In this document: one piece after another, positions 1 through 9,170 of the stretch
Numbering within the stretch: the first letter of the stretch is position 1
Layout of the letters: each line of letters opens with the position of its first letter
From: Larix sibirica
Lineage: Eukaryota > Streptophyta > Pinopsida > Pinales > Pinaceae
NCBI GenBank assembly: GCA_004151065.3
Contig: NWUY0300008941.1
Location: 37,115 to 50,146 of the forward strand
DNA length: 13,032 nt
Direction of reading: 5' to 3'
The notes under the pieces: model-generated
What the model saw: only the letters and a program-made list of their open reading frames with translations
Told to the model about the DNA's origin: nothing
The model's database searches: none
Position numbers and translations under genes: made by a program

Positions 1-299
1 GTTAGGGACAAGAGAATAGAAAGGGGGGTTAAGAGAGAGAGATATGTGGGAAAGGAGAGAGGGTAAGTATCATGGGGGAGATATATATCAGTATTTTTTC
101 ATTGATCTATACATAAACAAAGACCTGAATTTGATATATATCCATAAAATTCATGCTATAGAAAATAAATACATATCATCAAAATCGTTGCTTATATTGG
201 GATGCTCTTCATCAATAGAACCCTATTCACCCCACCTATACGCTCTATCCCTTTCATCTATTGTGATTCTCCAAGTTGATACTCCAAGGACATTAGTCA
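1..299 (-). other. Unresolved pol segment left of the protease remnant
   Basis: By position this should be the linker between protease and reverse transcriptase on the minus strand. A short stretch ending near 265 reads LTNVLGVSTWRI in one frame, compatible with the end of a retropepsin domain, but after that I see no reverse transcriptase motif and several stops. The leftmost 60 bases are a purine-rich GA tract followed by a short AT run, which may be a local rearrangement or simple-sequence expansion. There is one ambiguous base at 302 next to this stretch. Nothing else was recognised. Confidence 0.35.
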
Positions 300-530
300 A
301 CNTGTCACTGTATAATCCCCAATAGTCACTTGCATCCTGGGAATCCACTTTGTGCAATCCATGGAATTGTTCATGGGGGTCATGACAGTGAATCCATCAA
401 AAGATTCGATGGGAAAATTTCTTCTTTCCACCATTGAAACATCAAAAAATTATGTGTGTCTCCTCCATCCACCAAAATGGTATCCCTTTGGCCATGGAAT
501 ACTCCCTTGAATCAGAGAGTATGAAACCTT
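300..530 (-). pseudogene. Retropepsin (aspartic protease) remnant of the Ty3/gypsy element
   Basis: On the minus strand the frame from about 526 reads FHTL, a TGA stop, then FKGVFHGQRDTILVDGG, followed by DTHNF near 460-446. The VDGG box with the following THNF is the retropepsin flap-and-active-site pattern of plant Ty3/gypsy Pol, where the Asp (467-469) is the catalytic residue of each monomer. A one-base frame change around 444-448 is needed to continue into FDGFTVMTPM and WIPRMQVTIGDYTVT, which have the usual downstream protease-domain look. The product would normally cut Gag-Pol inside virus-like particles. The stop and the frame change make this copy inactive. Only this piece of Pol is in the window. 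Confidence 0.8.
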
Positions 531-589
531 GGTACTCCGGACATAACAACAATCTTTCCGGAATTCGTTTGTGGCTACTCTTCTTCTAT

Positions 590-1943
590 CAATTAATAAT
601 ATTCTTCTTGAATTATTGGCTGCCCTTCGTTTTCATATTCTTCTTCTTCACTTTTGGAAAAGACCTCTATATAGTGTGCCTTCCCCTTAGCACATTTATG
701 GCCTAGAACCCATGGCTCCTGGAATGGAAAGCACAAATTCTTTCTCCTTAGCTCATCTTGGTCTTTGAAAAAGTTGTCCTTCTTGAAATTTGCACTTCAA
801 TGGACCCTTTTGAAAGGATATCTTATCCTTCATATTAGGAGGAAAAATACTCTTAGTTCGGGATCTATTTCATGGAATAACATCTTACAGATCTCTAGTC
901 TTGTCCATGGCATCCTGCAATGTTGCAGGTTGATGAGATTTAACCAGCCCCTTGAGTGGCTCTGCTAGTCCTTCTGTAAACCCAAGAACTAAGTGAGCTT
1001 CAGATATATCATTCACCATGGCTGCAACCTTTTTATATTCTGAAATGTAAGGCTCGGGAGTTCCATATTGCTTCAATTGGGAAATATCTCCGAATGGCAT
1101 TTCAGTATTTCTCCTATCAAACATATTCACCAACCTTATTGTGAACTCCTCATAGGTGGTCATAGTATCATGCCCCAAATTTATCAATGCATGAAACCAC
1201 CAATACTTATCTTCCCCGTATAAATTCAAGGTGGCCATCCTAATGGCATCCCTTTCCGCCATATGATTTGATTGAAATTAAGTATCTAGCTTCTAAACCC
1301 AAGAGCTAGCAATGCATTTAATGGATCCATCAAATTAGGGAAGTAAGATCTTACCAATGGTTCTATGCAAATAAAAATTTTGAGTGTATTGATTGAGAGG
1401 TTTGTAAACTCCTCTTGGTTTAGCTCTGTCTTAATAGTCACAGTAATCCTTGAAGGTCAAATGTCTCTAGAAATATTCTCCCAAAGCCATGCATTCTGCT
1501 TGTTGAGCCTCCAAGGATTCAACTACTTCAAACTGCATCTCAGGTTCCTCTGTTCTGGGCACAAGGAACTTGGGCATAGTAGGCCTTGAAAAATGCTTGA
1601 ATTCATGTTGCCTATTGTGAGGCCCATTTTTTGAGAACAAATTCTTTCCAAGGATCTTCTTCCCTTCATGTTGGGAGCCACTGCTGCTCCCTTCTCTATC
1701 TCTGCTCACCATCTGCTTGGAAAGACACTCTTGAGTTTCTTGACCCGAATTGATGATGTTCTGGGATATGTTTTACATGCCTTTCAACATTCTTTAAACA
1801 AAGTATCTAAACTATTCTCTTTAATCCATGTCAGACACATCCTTTCCTCCTTGAAGCTTTCCTCCAGTGAACTCAACCTCCTCTTCAACAAGAGGTTCTT
1901 CAGAACCTTTCCCTTTTGGTGGTGGAATTATCTTGGGACTCAT
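590..1943 (-). pseudogene. Gag polyprotein pseudogene (Ty3/gypsy, retrotransposon gag domain)
   Basis: Gag forms the particle that packages element RNA. The likely start is the ATG at 1943-1941, 34 bases after the primer-binding site, opening with MSPKIIPPPKGKG. One frame then runs to about 885 with no frame change. An acidic N-terminal part and a basic, Ser-rich stretch (from 1712) lead into the core retrotransposon gag domain at 1262-888, marked by ATLNLYGEDKYWWFHAL, then FTIRLVNMF, YISEYKKVAAMV and FTEGLAEPL. Stops in this frame include 1821-1823, 1812-1814, 1794-1796, 1773-1775, 1464-1466 and 885-887, plus four in 1263-1466. Between 885 and 733 the frame changes before the zinc knuckle; an acidic Glu-rich tail (about 665-590) follows it. 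The match to plant Ty3/gypsy Gag rests on motif pattern read by eye. Confidence 0.85.
692..733 (-). other. Gag zinc-knuckle remnant with one cysteine lost
   Basis: The minus strand reads LCFPFQEPWVLGHKC here. Plant Ty3/gypsy Gag proteins of this kind usually have CxxC, seven residues, then HxC. The first Cys (731-733), the His (698-700) and the last Cys (692-694) are kept, but the second Cys is Phe (TTC at 722-724, one base from TGC). A zinc ion could not be held normally. This knuckle binds element RNA in working copies. Confidence 0.7.
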
Positions 1944-1976
1944 CACAAATAATAAAGATAAATTTTAGAGGTCCAT

Positions 1977-1988
1977 GATATGACACCA
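1977..1988 (-). other. Primer-binding site, initiator-tRNA-Met type (degraded)
   Basis: On the minus strand, one base inside the LTR end, the sequence is TGGTGTCATATC. The complement of the 3' end of plant initiator tRNA-Met starts TGGTATCAGAGC, so 9 of 12 bases agree, including the first four. This is where minus-strand DNA synthesis is primed in most plant Ty3/gypsy elements. Its position between the CACA LTR end and the Gag ATG supports the call more than the match alone. Confidence 0.65.
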
Positions 1989-2226
1989 ATGTGATGTACC
2001 GGATATGATTAAAGGCACATTAACTCCAAAAACTTGAAAAATTAAACAACAGTAGATTGCTTGGACAAAAACTAGCTAATTTGACCAGGATTCAAACAAA
2101 AAAATTCAAACAACCTTTAAATATTCCTAAATTATACAAAGATTATGTTTATGACCTTATAAGAATTAAATTAGGATGAAAAACAGACCAATACTTCGAC
2201 AATGAAACTTTTATGGTTACTTCACG

Positions 2227-2242
2227 CCTGGGACGACCCAGG
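2227..2242. other. Small inverted repeat in the LTR
   Basis: CCTGGG, a four-base loop ACGA, and CCCAGG form a perfect 6-bp stem in the U5 side of the putative LTR. It could fold in element RNA, but a stem this short can occur by chance. Confidence 0.35.
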
Positions 2243-2911
2243 ACTTCTGTGGAAACCCAAAGCTTCTGGTGCTTACTGGAAGTAATAAAACCTGGGGTAG
2301 ACTATATGGAATATTCCCCAACCTGATACATCAATCATATAGAGGTTTAGAATTTATTTGTTAGGGTTTGGAGGATACACAATCAAGTGTGCTACCTAGG
2401 ATTGCATAGCTAGTCTACTTCCAGAAGATTCCAAACACCTCTAGAGGGTCACAGATTTCCTATTTAAGGATATGGATGGATAAATACAAGTCTTATAGGC
2501 CTGAGGAATCTTACATAATGATAATTGAACAAACAAACATCATCTAATTGCAAATTCTGTAAAACTAGTCAATTTTAACCATGTATTGAGCATAGGTCAA
2601 GAGAAGACATTACTATGTGTAGAAATATTTTACAGAAGTGATAGCCACATCAGAGACTGAATAATTAAAGATCATTCATTACATTACATATCATAAGAAG
2701 CACCATTAGTATCCATAGAACCTCAACCAACCTCCATAAGCATGATTAATATCATTTACTGAAGAATGCGCACCAAGGATGAGATCTTCAATACTGGATG
2801 AATGAATTATTGGATTGTACTAGATCAGATCTGCATATTGAATCAGAGAACAGGGATGTAGCCTCAATCCACATGAAATAATTGAATCCACAAGTATAAT
2901 AGATATTAGCA

Positions 2912-2951
2912 GGGGCACATCTCCCATCTATGACTCGGGGCACATCTCCCA
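2912..2951. repeat. Short direct repeat in the LTR, 25-bp period
   Basis: GGGGCACATCTCCCA occurs at 2912-2926 and again at 2937-2951, identical over 15 bases. It lies downstream of the predicted transcription start, within the R/U5 side of the LTR. Tandem motifs like this in LTRs sometimes bind regulators, but function here is unknown. Confidence 0.75.
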
Positions 2952-3024
2952 AGTCCTAATGAGATTCAAAGCTCTCAAGCAAACATTAAACTTTCAAAAT
3001 ATGTGAGAGTGGTGCGTTCCTCTT

Positions 3025-3033
3025 ATTTTATAG
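3025..3033 (-). promoter_or_regulatory. TATA-like box of the LTR promoter
   Basis: The minus strand reads CTATAAAAT here, a good match to the plant TATA consensus, about 390 bases inside the outer LTR end. Transcription would start some 25-35 bases further on, near 2990-3000, dividing the LTR into a U3 of about 420 bp and a long R-U5. This is the strongest TATA-like site in the LTR that I noticed; start-site use is inferred. Confidence 0.4.
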
Positions 3034-3420
3034 GATGATATGTCCTCTAGGTTCATTTAATTTGGTCACCCTCATAATTAATTTTCCCTCCTTGATTTGT
3101 TTTAGTATCTAAATGTTTTTTCCTACTCTATCCCTACTTTGTTGCCTTTTCTCTTTGGATTGCTTTTCTGCTTTTGGAAACATCCCGCTTTTCCTGGATT
3201 TTCTATGATTTTCCTTTGATTTTGCTTTCTTTTATGCTTATTCCTACTTTATGGAATTTCCTTCCTTTTCTGCCAGCTTTCCTCTTTTTTGAGTTTGCTC
3301 CTTTTGTGCTGCTTTCCATCTTTTTGTGGCTTTGTAGATTTTTCTTGATTTTATTCTAGTTGCTATTTCAGATGAAAACTCATTGGGTCCATAGGACCTC
3401 ATGCACCCTCCTTGGCCACA

Positions 3421-3712
3421 TATCAAATACACTTATTATAAAATATAAATATTATCAAAAATATTTACAATATAACATAGCATACTAATTCCTAAGTATA
3501 ACAATTAATCCATTGAGTAACTAATGCATCAAAATTGACCCCCTTCACTTGTTAGGATTTGGCCAAAACTTTAGGGGTTGGTTAAGTGGCGGAATATTCA
3601 TGGATTCCTCATGGAGGGGAAATTACAACTACTTTCGTATTGTTCCTTTTGACTCTACTGGTCAAGTACTTGCTTAAAATAGGTTAATACAAACCCAAGT
3701 ATACTCTAGATT
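3421..3712. other. Spacer between LTR and the next pseudogene, no gene seen
   Basis: Moderately AT-rich sequence with an A/T run at 3435-3480. I see no reading frame, RNA gene or clear repeat. It begins with TATCA, which would be one copy of the retrotransposon's 5-bp target duplication if the LTR boundary is right; the second copy is outside the window. Confidence 0.5.
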
Positions 3713-6291
3713 TTATTGTGTTTTCTCGGACTGGGGGCCTTCAATTGGTCTAATAAATTGTTCAAATTCCGATGAGCAGGCCTTCTAGGTGTCATCCTAC
3801 TCCTTCTTCATGGCTCTGATATTTTTATTGTCTTCAGAGAATCTTTTATTGCACTCCTTATTCACAACATTGATGAATTTGTCGAACTCCTAGCTTGTTG
3901 CTTTAAAGGGTACAAAAACTACTGGTGTTGATGTAGACCCAACTGTTTGTCATATGGGTACTAAAACCATTGTGTCAGTCTTTGTTTCATGTTATTTAAT
4001 TTTTTCTGTTTTTCTGGAGCTCTTTGACTGGTTCACCCCACTAGTCAAAATAGTTTGTGGAGAAACTAATGTGGTTAGGGTTGGGCTGGTTGTGACTAAA
4101 TTTGATGTTGTAGCAGTTGCGGTGAGTAGAGAGATAGGAATATGGATGGTACTGGTCAGGGGAGCAGATACAACAACCGGGGTGGGAGTCGTACTGATAG
4201 AAGAAACTTGGATCAATTAAGTAATCTAGACTACAGTTTTTGGTGCAGTCGTAAGAGGAATAGCTAGTGGAGAAGGTAGTGGTGTAATGAGTGGGTCATT
4301 CAAACAAATAATTGTTTTGACTGTGGTGTTCCATTAGACGGGTTTTCGCAATACTAGAGTGGTGGTTGTGGGTGTTGGGATGGCATGGGGAGTGGTTCGT
4401 AGTGATGAACTTTTAAGAATGGATTAATCGAAGGAAGCGTGATTGTTTGCTTTGGGGATATGGAAACATGTAGTGAGGGCGGGGGTGGAAGAACCAAAAT
4501 ATATGGTGGGGTTATGGCTTCAAGGAATGGTCATTTTGTGGTTAGCTACCTAAATTTAGGTATCACGCTGAAGGTGCTAAGGAGATGGGTAATGTTTTGG
4601 GTTAAGGATATGCTTTAGGAGGTTTCATTCAAAGGGTTTTCTTCTTCAAGGTAAGCCAGGGAGGGGGGTGGGGATTCATCTTACAATTCCATAAGTTTCT
4701 CCTCATGAGATCTTGCAGTTAAATTTAATTTTTTCAGAGGAGGTGGCAAGGATACAGTGGCCACTTTTGGTGTTATCAACTGTGTTGGTCTTCTCTGCTC
4801 TGTAAAAATTTTCTGAATTTGCTACTTCATGGTAACTTTATTTTTAGATGTTTCCATCATAATAAACTTAACCTTCTCTCACAATCTTACTAAGTATTCT
4901 TCAACTATGATCGATAACAACTCTTTTCTTTTCTTCAACTACTATTGAGTGGCTTTACCCTTGACATTCTGTCGATATGTGAGTATTTTCTTGATGACTT
5001 GGTCAAGATTCTCCTTTAAACGAAACCCTTTGAAGTCTAGCTCAACTCCTTCTTTGATCAATGGTTCTTCTTCATCATCTTTAGTCACCTTCCCAATCAA
5101 ATCGGTGGTTGGTTATTTTCTTTTGCTAGATGAAAATACAATCGCCATGGTATTCTTCTCAGGTTTGTCGTCCAAAGTGAATGTGGTGATGTATAGCAAT
5201 GTATCATACTGATCTTCTACCTCACCATATAGAAGGGGTTGTATCAACTCTAGCTAGGTGGAATAAGCTAAATTCGGTATTGGGAGTACACTGTTCGACT
5301 GTCTGGAAAGATCAACAAACAACTCTTTTACATTTGGATAGTAGTTAAGTTGTTGAGGAGTTCCTCCTACAATGTGTAGATACCATACCTTGATGTGGTT
5401 GAGGTCGATTTGGATGTGGGCCAACCAAGGTAGGTTGTGGTGGATGTGTTGGAGCACTCTCCATCACTCACACTTGGACTTTACTACATGGAATCAATGT
5501 TCCAATGGTGACTTAGTGTATTCTGGTCCTTTTGGTGATCCTTTAAGAGAACAAATTCGGAATTTTTTCATTAGTGGTGCTTTTATGTTGGTAAATACAG
5601 GTTCACTGACTAGATTAATCTTTTCCATCACTATCCAAATAAGCAGCGACAAAAACTGGATTACTTGGATAGTTTCTTGGAATTTTTTGCAATTGGTCCG
5701 AAGTATTGGTGCTAGGTGTTCAACCTGATTGAAAATTTTGGCGTCATGAGCAATAGCCTTCACTGCTTCGAGCATTTCAAGACTCATGTTGGATGGATGA
5801 ACAGAGCTTGTTAGACACGGTGAAATTATCATTGGTGTCCATTTGATGGTTTCATAAGTTACTTTTCGTATTATTAATCCCTTGGATTTCTTGCCTTGTG
5901 GGGTACCTGTAAATTACTCAACTAGCTCCAAAGGCTTAATCATGAGAGGGATTGGTGCTCCTTTGCTTTGAAAACCAGTTTTATGGGAAATGATGGAGTC
6001 ACTTATCTCAATGGATTCATCTAACCATATTTTGTCATCATGGTATCGACTCACTATGAATTTAGCTATATGGTCTTTGAGGCTTCCATGGATAGATAGA
6101 AAAGGTGCATTCGGATAGTGTCAAATATTTTCTACAATGATTTTATTGGCTTCATTGATCCACTTTTTATCTCAGATTCCTCATTCTTTTAGNCCTTAAT
6201 ATTTATTTTTAGTGATTAGATTTATGTTTTTCCAGCTTTTCATTGCAACTAATGTGTCATAATTGGGTATCATTACCTTGCACCAACCCAT
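3713..6291 (-). pseudogene. Decayed repeat-borne gene of unknown family, about 860 codons
   Basis: I do not recognise this family. One minus-strand frame runs from the ATG at 6291 (MGWCKVMIPNYDTL) to about 4730; the next, starting by 4216, ends at a TAA (3713-3715). Protein-like stretches persist through at least 13 in-frame stops: SRYHDDKIWLDESIEISDS (near residues 80-100), NQVEHLAPILRTN, FLSLLIWIVMEKI (about 211-223), HIKVWYLHIVGGTPQQ (about 299-314), an acidic DDEEEPLIKEG, a basic segment, a long Thr/Ser/Pro/Val-rich linker (4216-3992 and more), and a charged helix-like tail FDKFINVVNKECNKRF. Stops include 5494-5496, 5464-5466, 5254-5256, 5113-5115 and 4939-4944. The initial module loosely recalls the plant mobile domain pattern of transposon-derived proteins, a guess only. 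It lies upstream of the LTR in the same orientation and may be an unrelated element into which the LTR element inserted. Confidence 0.65.
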
Positions 6292-8040
6292 ATAATTTAG
6301 AAAATAAGAAATATACAAGAAAAATGAAATATTTGTATTTTTAAAAGTAAGAAATAAGTAGATTAAAATTTGATTCTTGAGAATATGGAAAAAGGGAAAA
6401 AATATGCATGATAGAACTTCAACAAGAAGTACTTCTCGTATGAAAACTTTCGCATATATTAGAGGTTTCCTAAATATAATTGAACTACGTTTTATTTAAT
6501 AAATATTGTATCTTTATGGTTATGAAGTTTATGTTTCAATATTTTTAAGGAAATTTGGAGAAAAAATGAACAAATTTAAAAGTGTTTTATAGTTTAAAAA
6601 TTTAAAGTGAAGAGTAAGGCTCCCCATCTCATTCTCCTCTTAGAGGCAAGGTTTTGGCCTATTAAGAGTGAGAAAAGTAGTCAAAACTAGAACTAGATTA
6701 AAATTTCTTAAATCACGAACCAAAATTAAAACCAAATCAAAATCTATTGAAAAAAACATTGTATATATTTAAAGAATAAAATTCAAATAAAATATTTGTG
6801 TAAATTAAGTGGGATTGATGTTTAAGCACATGCATTTCCTCTTCAAAAACATGTTTGAATCCCATGGAATTTCTCATGTATATGATGTGTAAAGATAAAT
6901 ATAGATATAAATTATATGTGATACATATAATTGACATTTTGAATGAAAATAAATGAAAATTGAAGCTCTAAATGGCTTGTAGAGTAAAAAAATATCATAT
7001 TGCATAGTACAAACAAATCACCCCATTCCAAGAAAATAATTCCCTAGATCAAGAGCCCCATCAATGTTAACATTTATATCACCATCCTCATCCTAGATTA
7101 ACATAAGGAGTGCCAATCTTCACCAAGATAGCGGGATCGCGTTTTCCTCTACAATTGGTTGTGGTTTTACTAAAGCTTGTATTACACAAAGACCACCAAT
7201 TTAGATTAGTTATTCACTAAAATAAGTCCACAAACAATTCGAAATCAACTCTAATCTATCTCTAAATCAACTCTTTTTTATATACTTTCAAAGTCTTCAA
7301 ATAATCATGAACACTTAATGATGAGTGCAAAGAAAACAAGGGGGGATTATATTTTTTTTATTTTAGTTTTTTGTCTTTGTGTTTTATGTCAAGTTGGTAC
7401 CAAACCAGTGAGCTAAGATCCAATTCAAGGAGTTCAACCAATTCTTATTTGAATAATCCAATTCTTAACCAAATTGATTGGTTTATTTAAGAAAGTGTCC
7501 AAAACCAATTTAGAGTTTGAACCGGACAAAAAAATCCCCAAATCTGGTTTTCACTGGAACCAAGAAGTCTCGAGTACTAAGATGAAGGGATAAATTATTG
7601 TTATCTAAACTTAGTCCTATCAGTTACTATAGTGACCATTTTCTTTCCAAAATAAAAGGAACTTGCATTTTGAAGAACTAGCTAATTGTTAGGGTCTCAA
7701 ATAGATAAAAAAGATGCAGGAATGTGAACATGTACATGAATAACAAAGAAATTTATACAAGATAGAAAATGGAAAAGAAGCAAGAAGAAAAATGTGGCTA
7801 CAAGAAACTATGTATCAACCAAATATTAGAGAAAACTACAAGAAGAAAAATATTGTTCCACGAAAATGTTAAAAAATTAACTGGACTTGTCTCCAACAAT
7901 AATTCATCTGAATGATCAAATTTGCTGCAAATTAAAGGACATCCATTATCTATTTATGGTGGATACTAACATACTCTTATAAGTAGTTAAATCGTGGCTA
8001 TTGTATAGCAATTTAATTGCTTAAATTGATATACACTAAT
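6292..8040. other. AT-rich region without a convincing gene
   Basis: Long A/T-rich stretches dominate, with no sustained reading frame. One 21-codon scrap on the minus strand (7080-7018) reads DINVNIDGALDLGNYFLGMG and ends in TGA; it faintly resembles the first strand of plant retroelement RNase H domains, but is too short to claim. A Lys/Arg-rich purine tract lies around 7760-7860. No tRNA, rRNA or clear terminal repeat was seen. Confidence 0.5.
8009..8028. other. Short palindrome beside the retroposon target site
   Basis: CAATTTAA, loop TTGC, TTAAATTG: an 8-bp perfect inverted repeat 12 bases left of the target-site duplication. AT-rich palindromes are common by chance in this background. 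Confidence 0.4.
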
Positions 8041-8055
8041 TTATCAATCTAGATT
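8041..8055. repeat. Target-site duplication, left copy
   Basis: TTATCAATCTAGATT here is repeated exactly at 9490-9504, flanking an insert that ends in a run of A. A 15-bp duplication next to a poly-A tail is the mark of target-primed reverse transcription by LINE machinery. Confidence 0.93.
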
Positions 8056-8097
8056 GGCCACCAAGACACATAAGGGGAACGTGCTGGAGGATCCTCG

Positions 8098-8135
8098 GCA
8101 TGGGAGCCTGAGACGTGGCACCAAGCTCCCCATGC
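8098..8135 (+). other. Hairpin near the 5' end of the retroposon
   Basis: GCATGGGAGC (8098-8107) can pair with GCTCCCCATGC (8125-8135) with one bulged C, leaving a 17-base loop. A stem near the 5' end of a retroposed RNA could be structural in the leader. A GAGGATCCTC palindrome sits just before it at 8087-8096. Confidence 0.45.
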
Positions 8136-8255
8136 ACATAAATATCGGCGTGCCTCTCCATCCTGTTGATTAATGGCTCCTTAGCGAAGCTTCACCTAGA
8201 TGCACCCTCACCTGCTGGCTGGAAGCGATCCTGGTACACTCTTCCCTCACTTTGT

Positions 8256-8297
8256 CCCTCTGCGCATTCAAGTCGTCCCTCTATGCATTCAAGTCGT
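8256..8297 (+). repeat. 21-bp tandem repeat in the retroposon leader
   Basis: CCCTCTGCGCATTCAAGTCGT (8256-8276) is followed at once by a second 21-base copy (8277-8297) differing at two positions, GC to AT in the middle. A weaker third partial copy continues to about 8318. The period is a multiple of three, but an in-frame stop follows at once, so I treat it as leader sequence. Confidence 0.85.
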
Positions 8298-8396
8298 CTC
8301 TCGGCACATTGAAATGGCTCGTGCGAGATAGTATTATTGCCCCTTAAATGGGCCTGCGAGCAACTATGACTGCATTCTCATCACTCCTCCTCGGCG

Positions 8397-9170
8397 TTGG
8401 TTTTTCTTTGTGTCTTTTCGTTCTCACCTGTAGATTTAGGTGTGGCTTCACTTAGTGCTTTCCTCCATGACCAGGTCATGTGGCACTCCTCGTCGGGGAA
8501 GTGGGATCCGAGGAAAAACCCAGTCCCCCCTAACACTGGCGATGGTTATAATACTAACGTATCCTTCACGGTTCACAATCTGATTAAAGAGTGGGAAGGG
8601 AAGATCGTTGCAAACCACTTGGCCTCGGGAAACAATGGAAAAAACATTAACCATTATTGGATTATGCAGAACATGCTAGGAAATATCATGGACGACATGC
8701 TCAACAACTGGGGCTCTGCGAGAAATCTGGTGCTGGCTACCAGATCCAAACTCATTGAGATGGATGAATGCCTGAAAATTTTGGATGCCACCTTCTCCTG
8801 GAACTAGCTCTCCCTCGGAGGTCGCGGTCCGATAGTCACAGGAAGTGGTGGTACCTTGGTTGCCCAGGTTGCCGGTGGTAGTGTCTCCGACATCCAGAAT
8901 GTTAGTGGTGCACCCTCGGAAGGGCCTGCGGCTCCTCCAGCTCCAACTCCTGTCAGTGGTGCACCCTCGGAAGGGCCTGCGGCTCCTCTAGCTCCTCCTG
9001 CCCCATTCCCGATATCGTCCACCATCGGCTCTCCTCCCAACAAGGAATTATGCATCCAAGCACAACCTGATCTCTTGGGCACTCGTAAATGAGTTCCTCT
9101 CCCTGTCAAGCTGCCTGAGGATGAATTTCTGGGTGGCTGCCCAATCCTGGAGGAATTCCCTCCTGAATAA
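8397..9170 (+). pseudogene. Unknown retroposon-borne protein, Pro/Ala/Gly-rich C-terminal half
   Basis: I do not recognise this protein. One plus-strand frame runs from an ATT-preceded ATG-type start at 8397 (or the ATG at 8478 before WHSSSGKWDP) to TAA at 9168-9170, about 258 codons, interrupted by TAG (8805-8807) and TGA (9090-9092). The N-terminal half is mixed and looks globular: WHSSSGKWDPRKNPVPPNT, FTVHNLIKEWEGKIVANHL, ARNLVLATRSKLIEMDECL. The second half is low complexity, with a 17-residue unit beginning VSGAPSEGPAAP present twice, and ends in an acidic tail LPEDEFLGGCPILEEFPPE. Because the same frame continues sensibly past both stops, the source was probably an intact ORF. It has none of the zinc knuckles expected of plant L1 ORF1. 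The role is unknown. Confidence 0.6.
8901..9002 (+). repeat. 51-bp tandem duplication in the retroposon ORF
   Basis: Two adjacent 51-base units (8901-8951 and 8952-9002) begin GTTAGTGGTGCACCCTCGGA and GTCAGTGGTGCACCCTCGGA, and are near-identical for the first 44 bases. The unit is a multiple of three, so it duplicates 17 residues in frame without breaking the reading frame. That fits an expanding low-complexity linker. Confidence 0.9.

Larger units (their letters stand above)
1..3420 (-). mobile_element. Ty3/gypsy LTR retrotransposon, 5' portion, decayed
   Basis: Read on the minus strand, the parts follow the canonical Ty3/gypsy order: putative 5' LTR, tRNA-iMet-like primer-binding site, Gag start 34 bases past the site, Gag core, zinc knuckle, then an aspartic protease. 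Reverse transcriptase, RNase H, integrase and the 3' LTR would lie left of position 1, so element length, age and target duplication cannot be read here. About ten in-frame stops in Gag and at least two frame changes before the end of the protease show it cannot make its own proteins. The Gag-protease style, with the zinc knuckle just ahead of a DGG-type retropepsin, is that of plant Ty3/gypsy elements; the lineage cannot be fixed without reverse transcriptase. Confidence 0.85.
1990..3420 (-). repeat. Putative 5' LTR of the Ty3/gypsy element (about 1431 bp)
   Basis: On the minus strand the segment opens with TGTGGCC (3420 inward) and closes with CATCACA (ending at 1990), giving the TG..CA ends of an LTR and a 4-bp terminal inverted repeat TGTG/CACA. 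The inner end is well fixed because the primer-binding site and Gag follow directly. The outer end is inferred from the terminal bases only: the partner LTR is outside the window, so neither identity nor target duplication can be tested. The segment contains a TATA-like site, a short direct repeat and no coding region. A 62-codon Lys-rich frame at 3432-3244 looks like a product of A-rich sequence. Confidence 0.6.

Noticed and set aside
44-325. Plus-strand 93-codon frame
   Set aside because: Lies opposite the protease end of the minus-strand retrotransposon, contains the ambiguous base and has no recognisable protein character.
434-706. Plus-strand frame rich in Phe and Leu that looks membrane-like
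   Set aside because: It is the exact antisense of the Gag zinc knuckle, its Glu-rich tail and the protease; GAA codons read backwards as TTC make the Phe run.
3244-3432. Minus-strand Lys-rich 62-codon frame
   Set aside because: Falls across the outer end of the putative LTR in A-rich U3 sequence, starts outside the LTR and has no recognised features.
4949-5728. Plus-strand frames at 4949-5212 and 5372-5728
   Set aside because: Both are antisense to the minus-strand pseudogene, whose frame has much better protein composition.
7687-7720. TGTTAGGGTC start resembling an LTR terminus
   Set aside because: No matching end, primer-binding site, polypurine tract or target duplication was found nearby.
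8256-8297. Tandem repeat considered as a CRISPR-like or satellite array
   Set aside because: Only two full copies directly abut with no spacers, inside a eukaryotic retroposon.
8804-9109. Minus-strand Gly/Ala-rich 101-codon frame
   Set aside because: Mirror image of the low-complexity repeat in the plus-strand retroposon ORF; the poly-A tail fixes the sense strand as plus.
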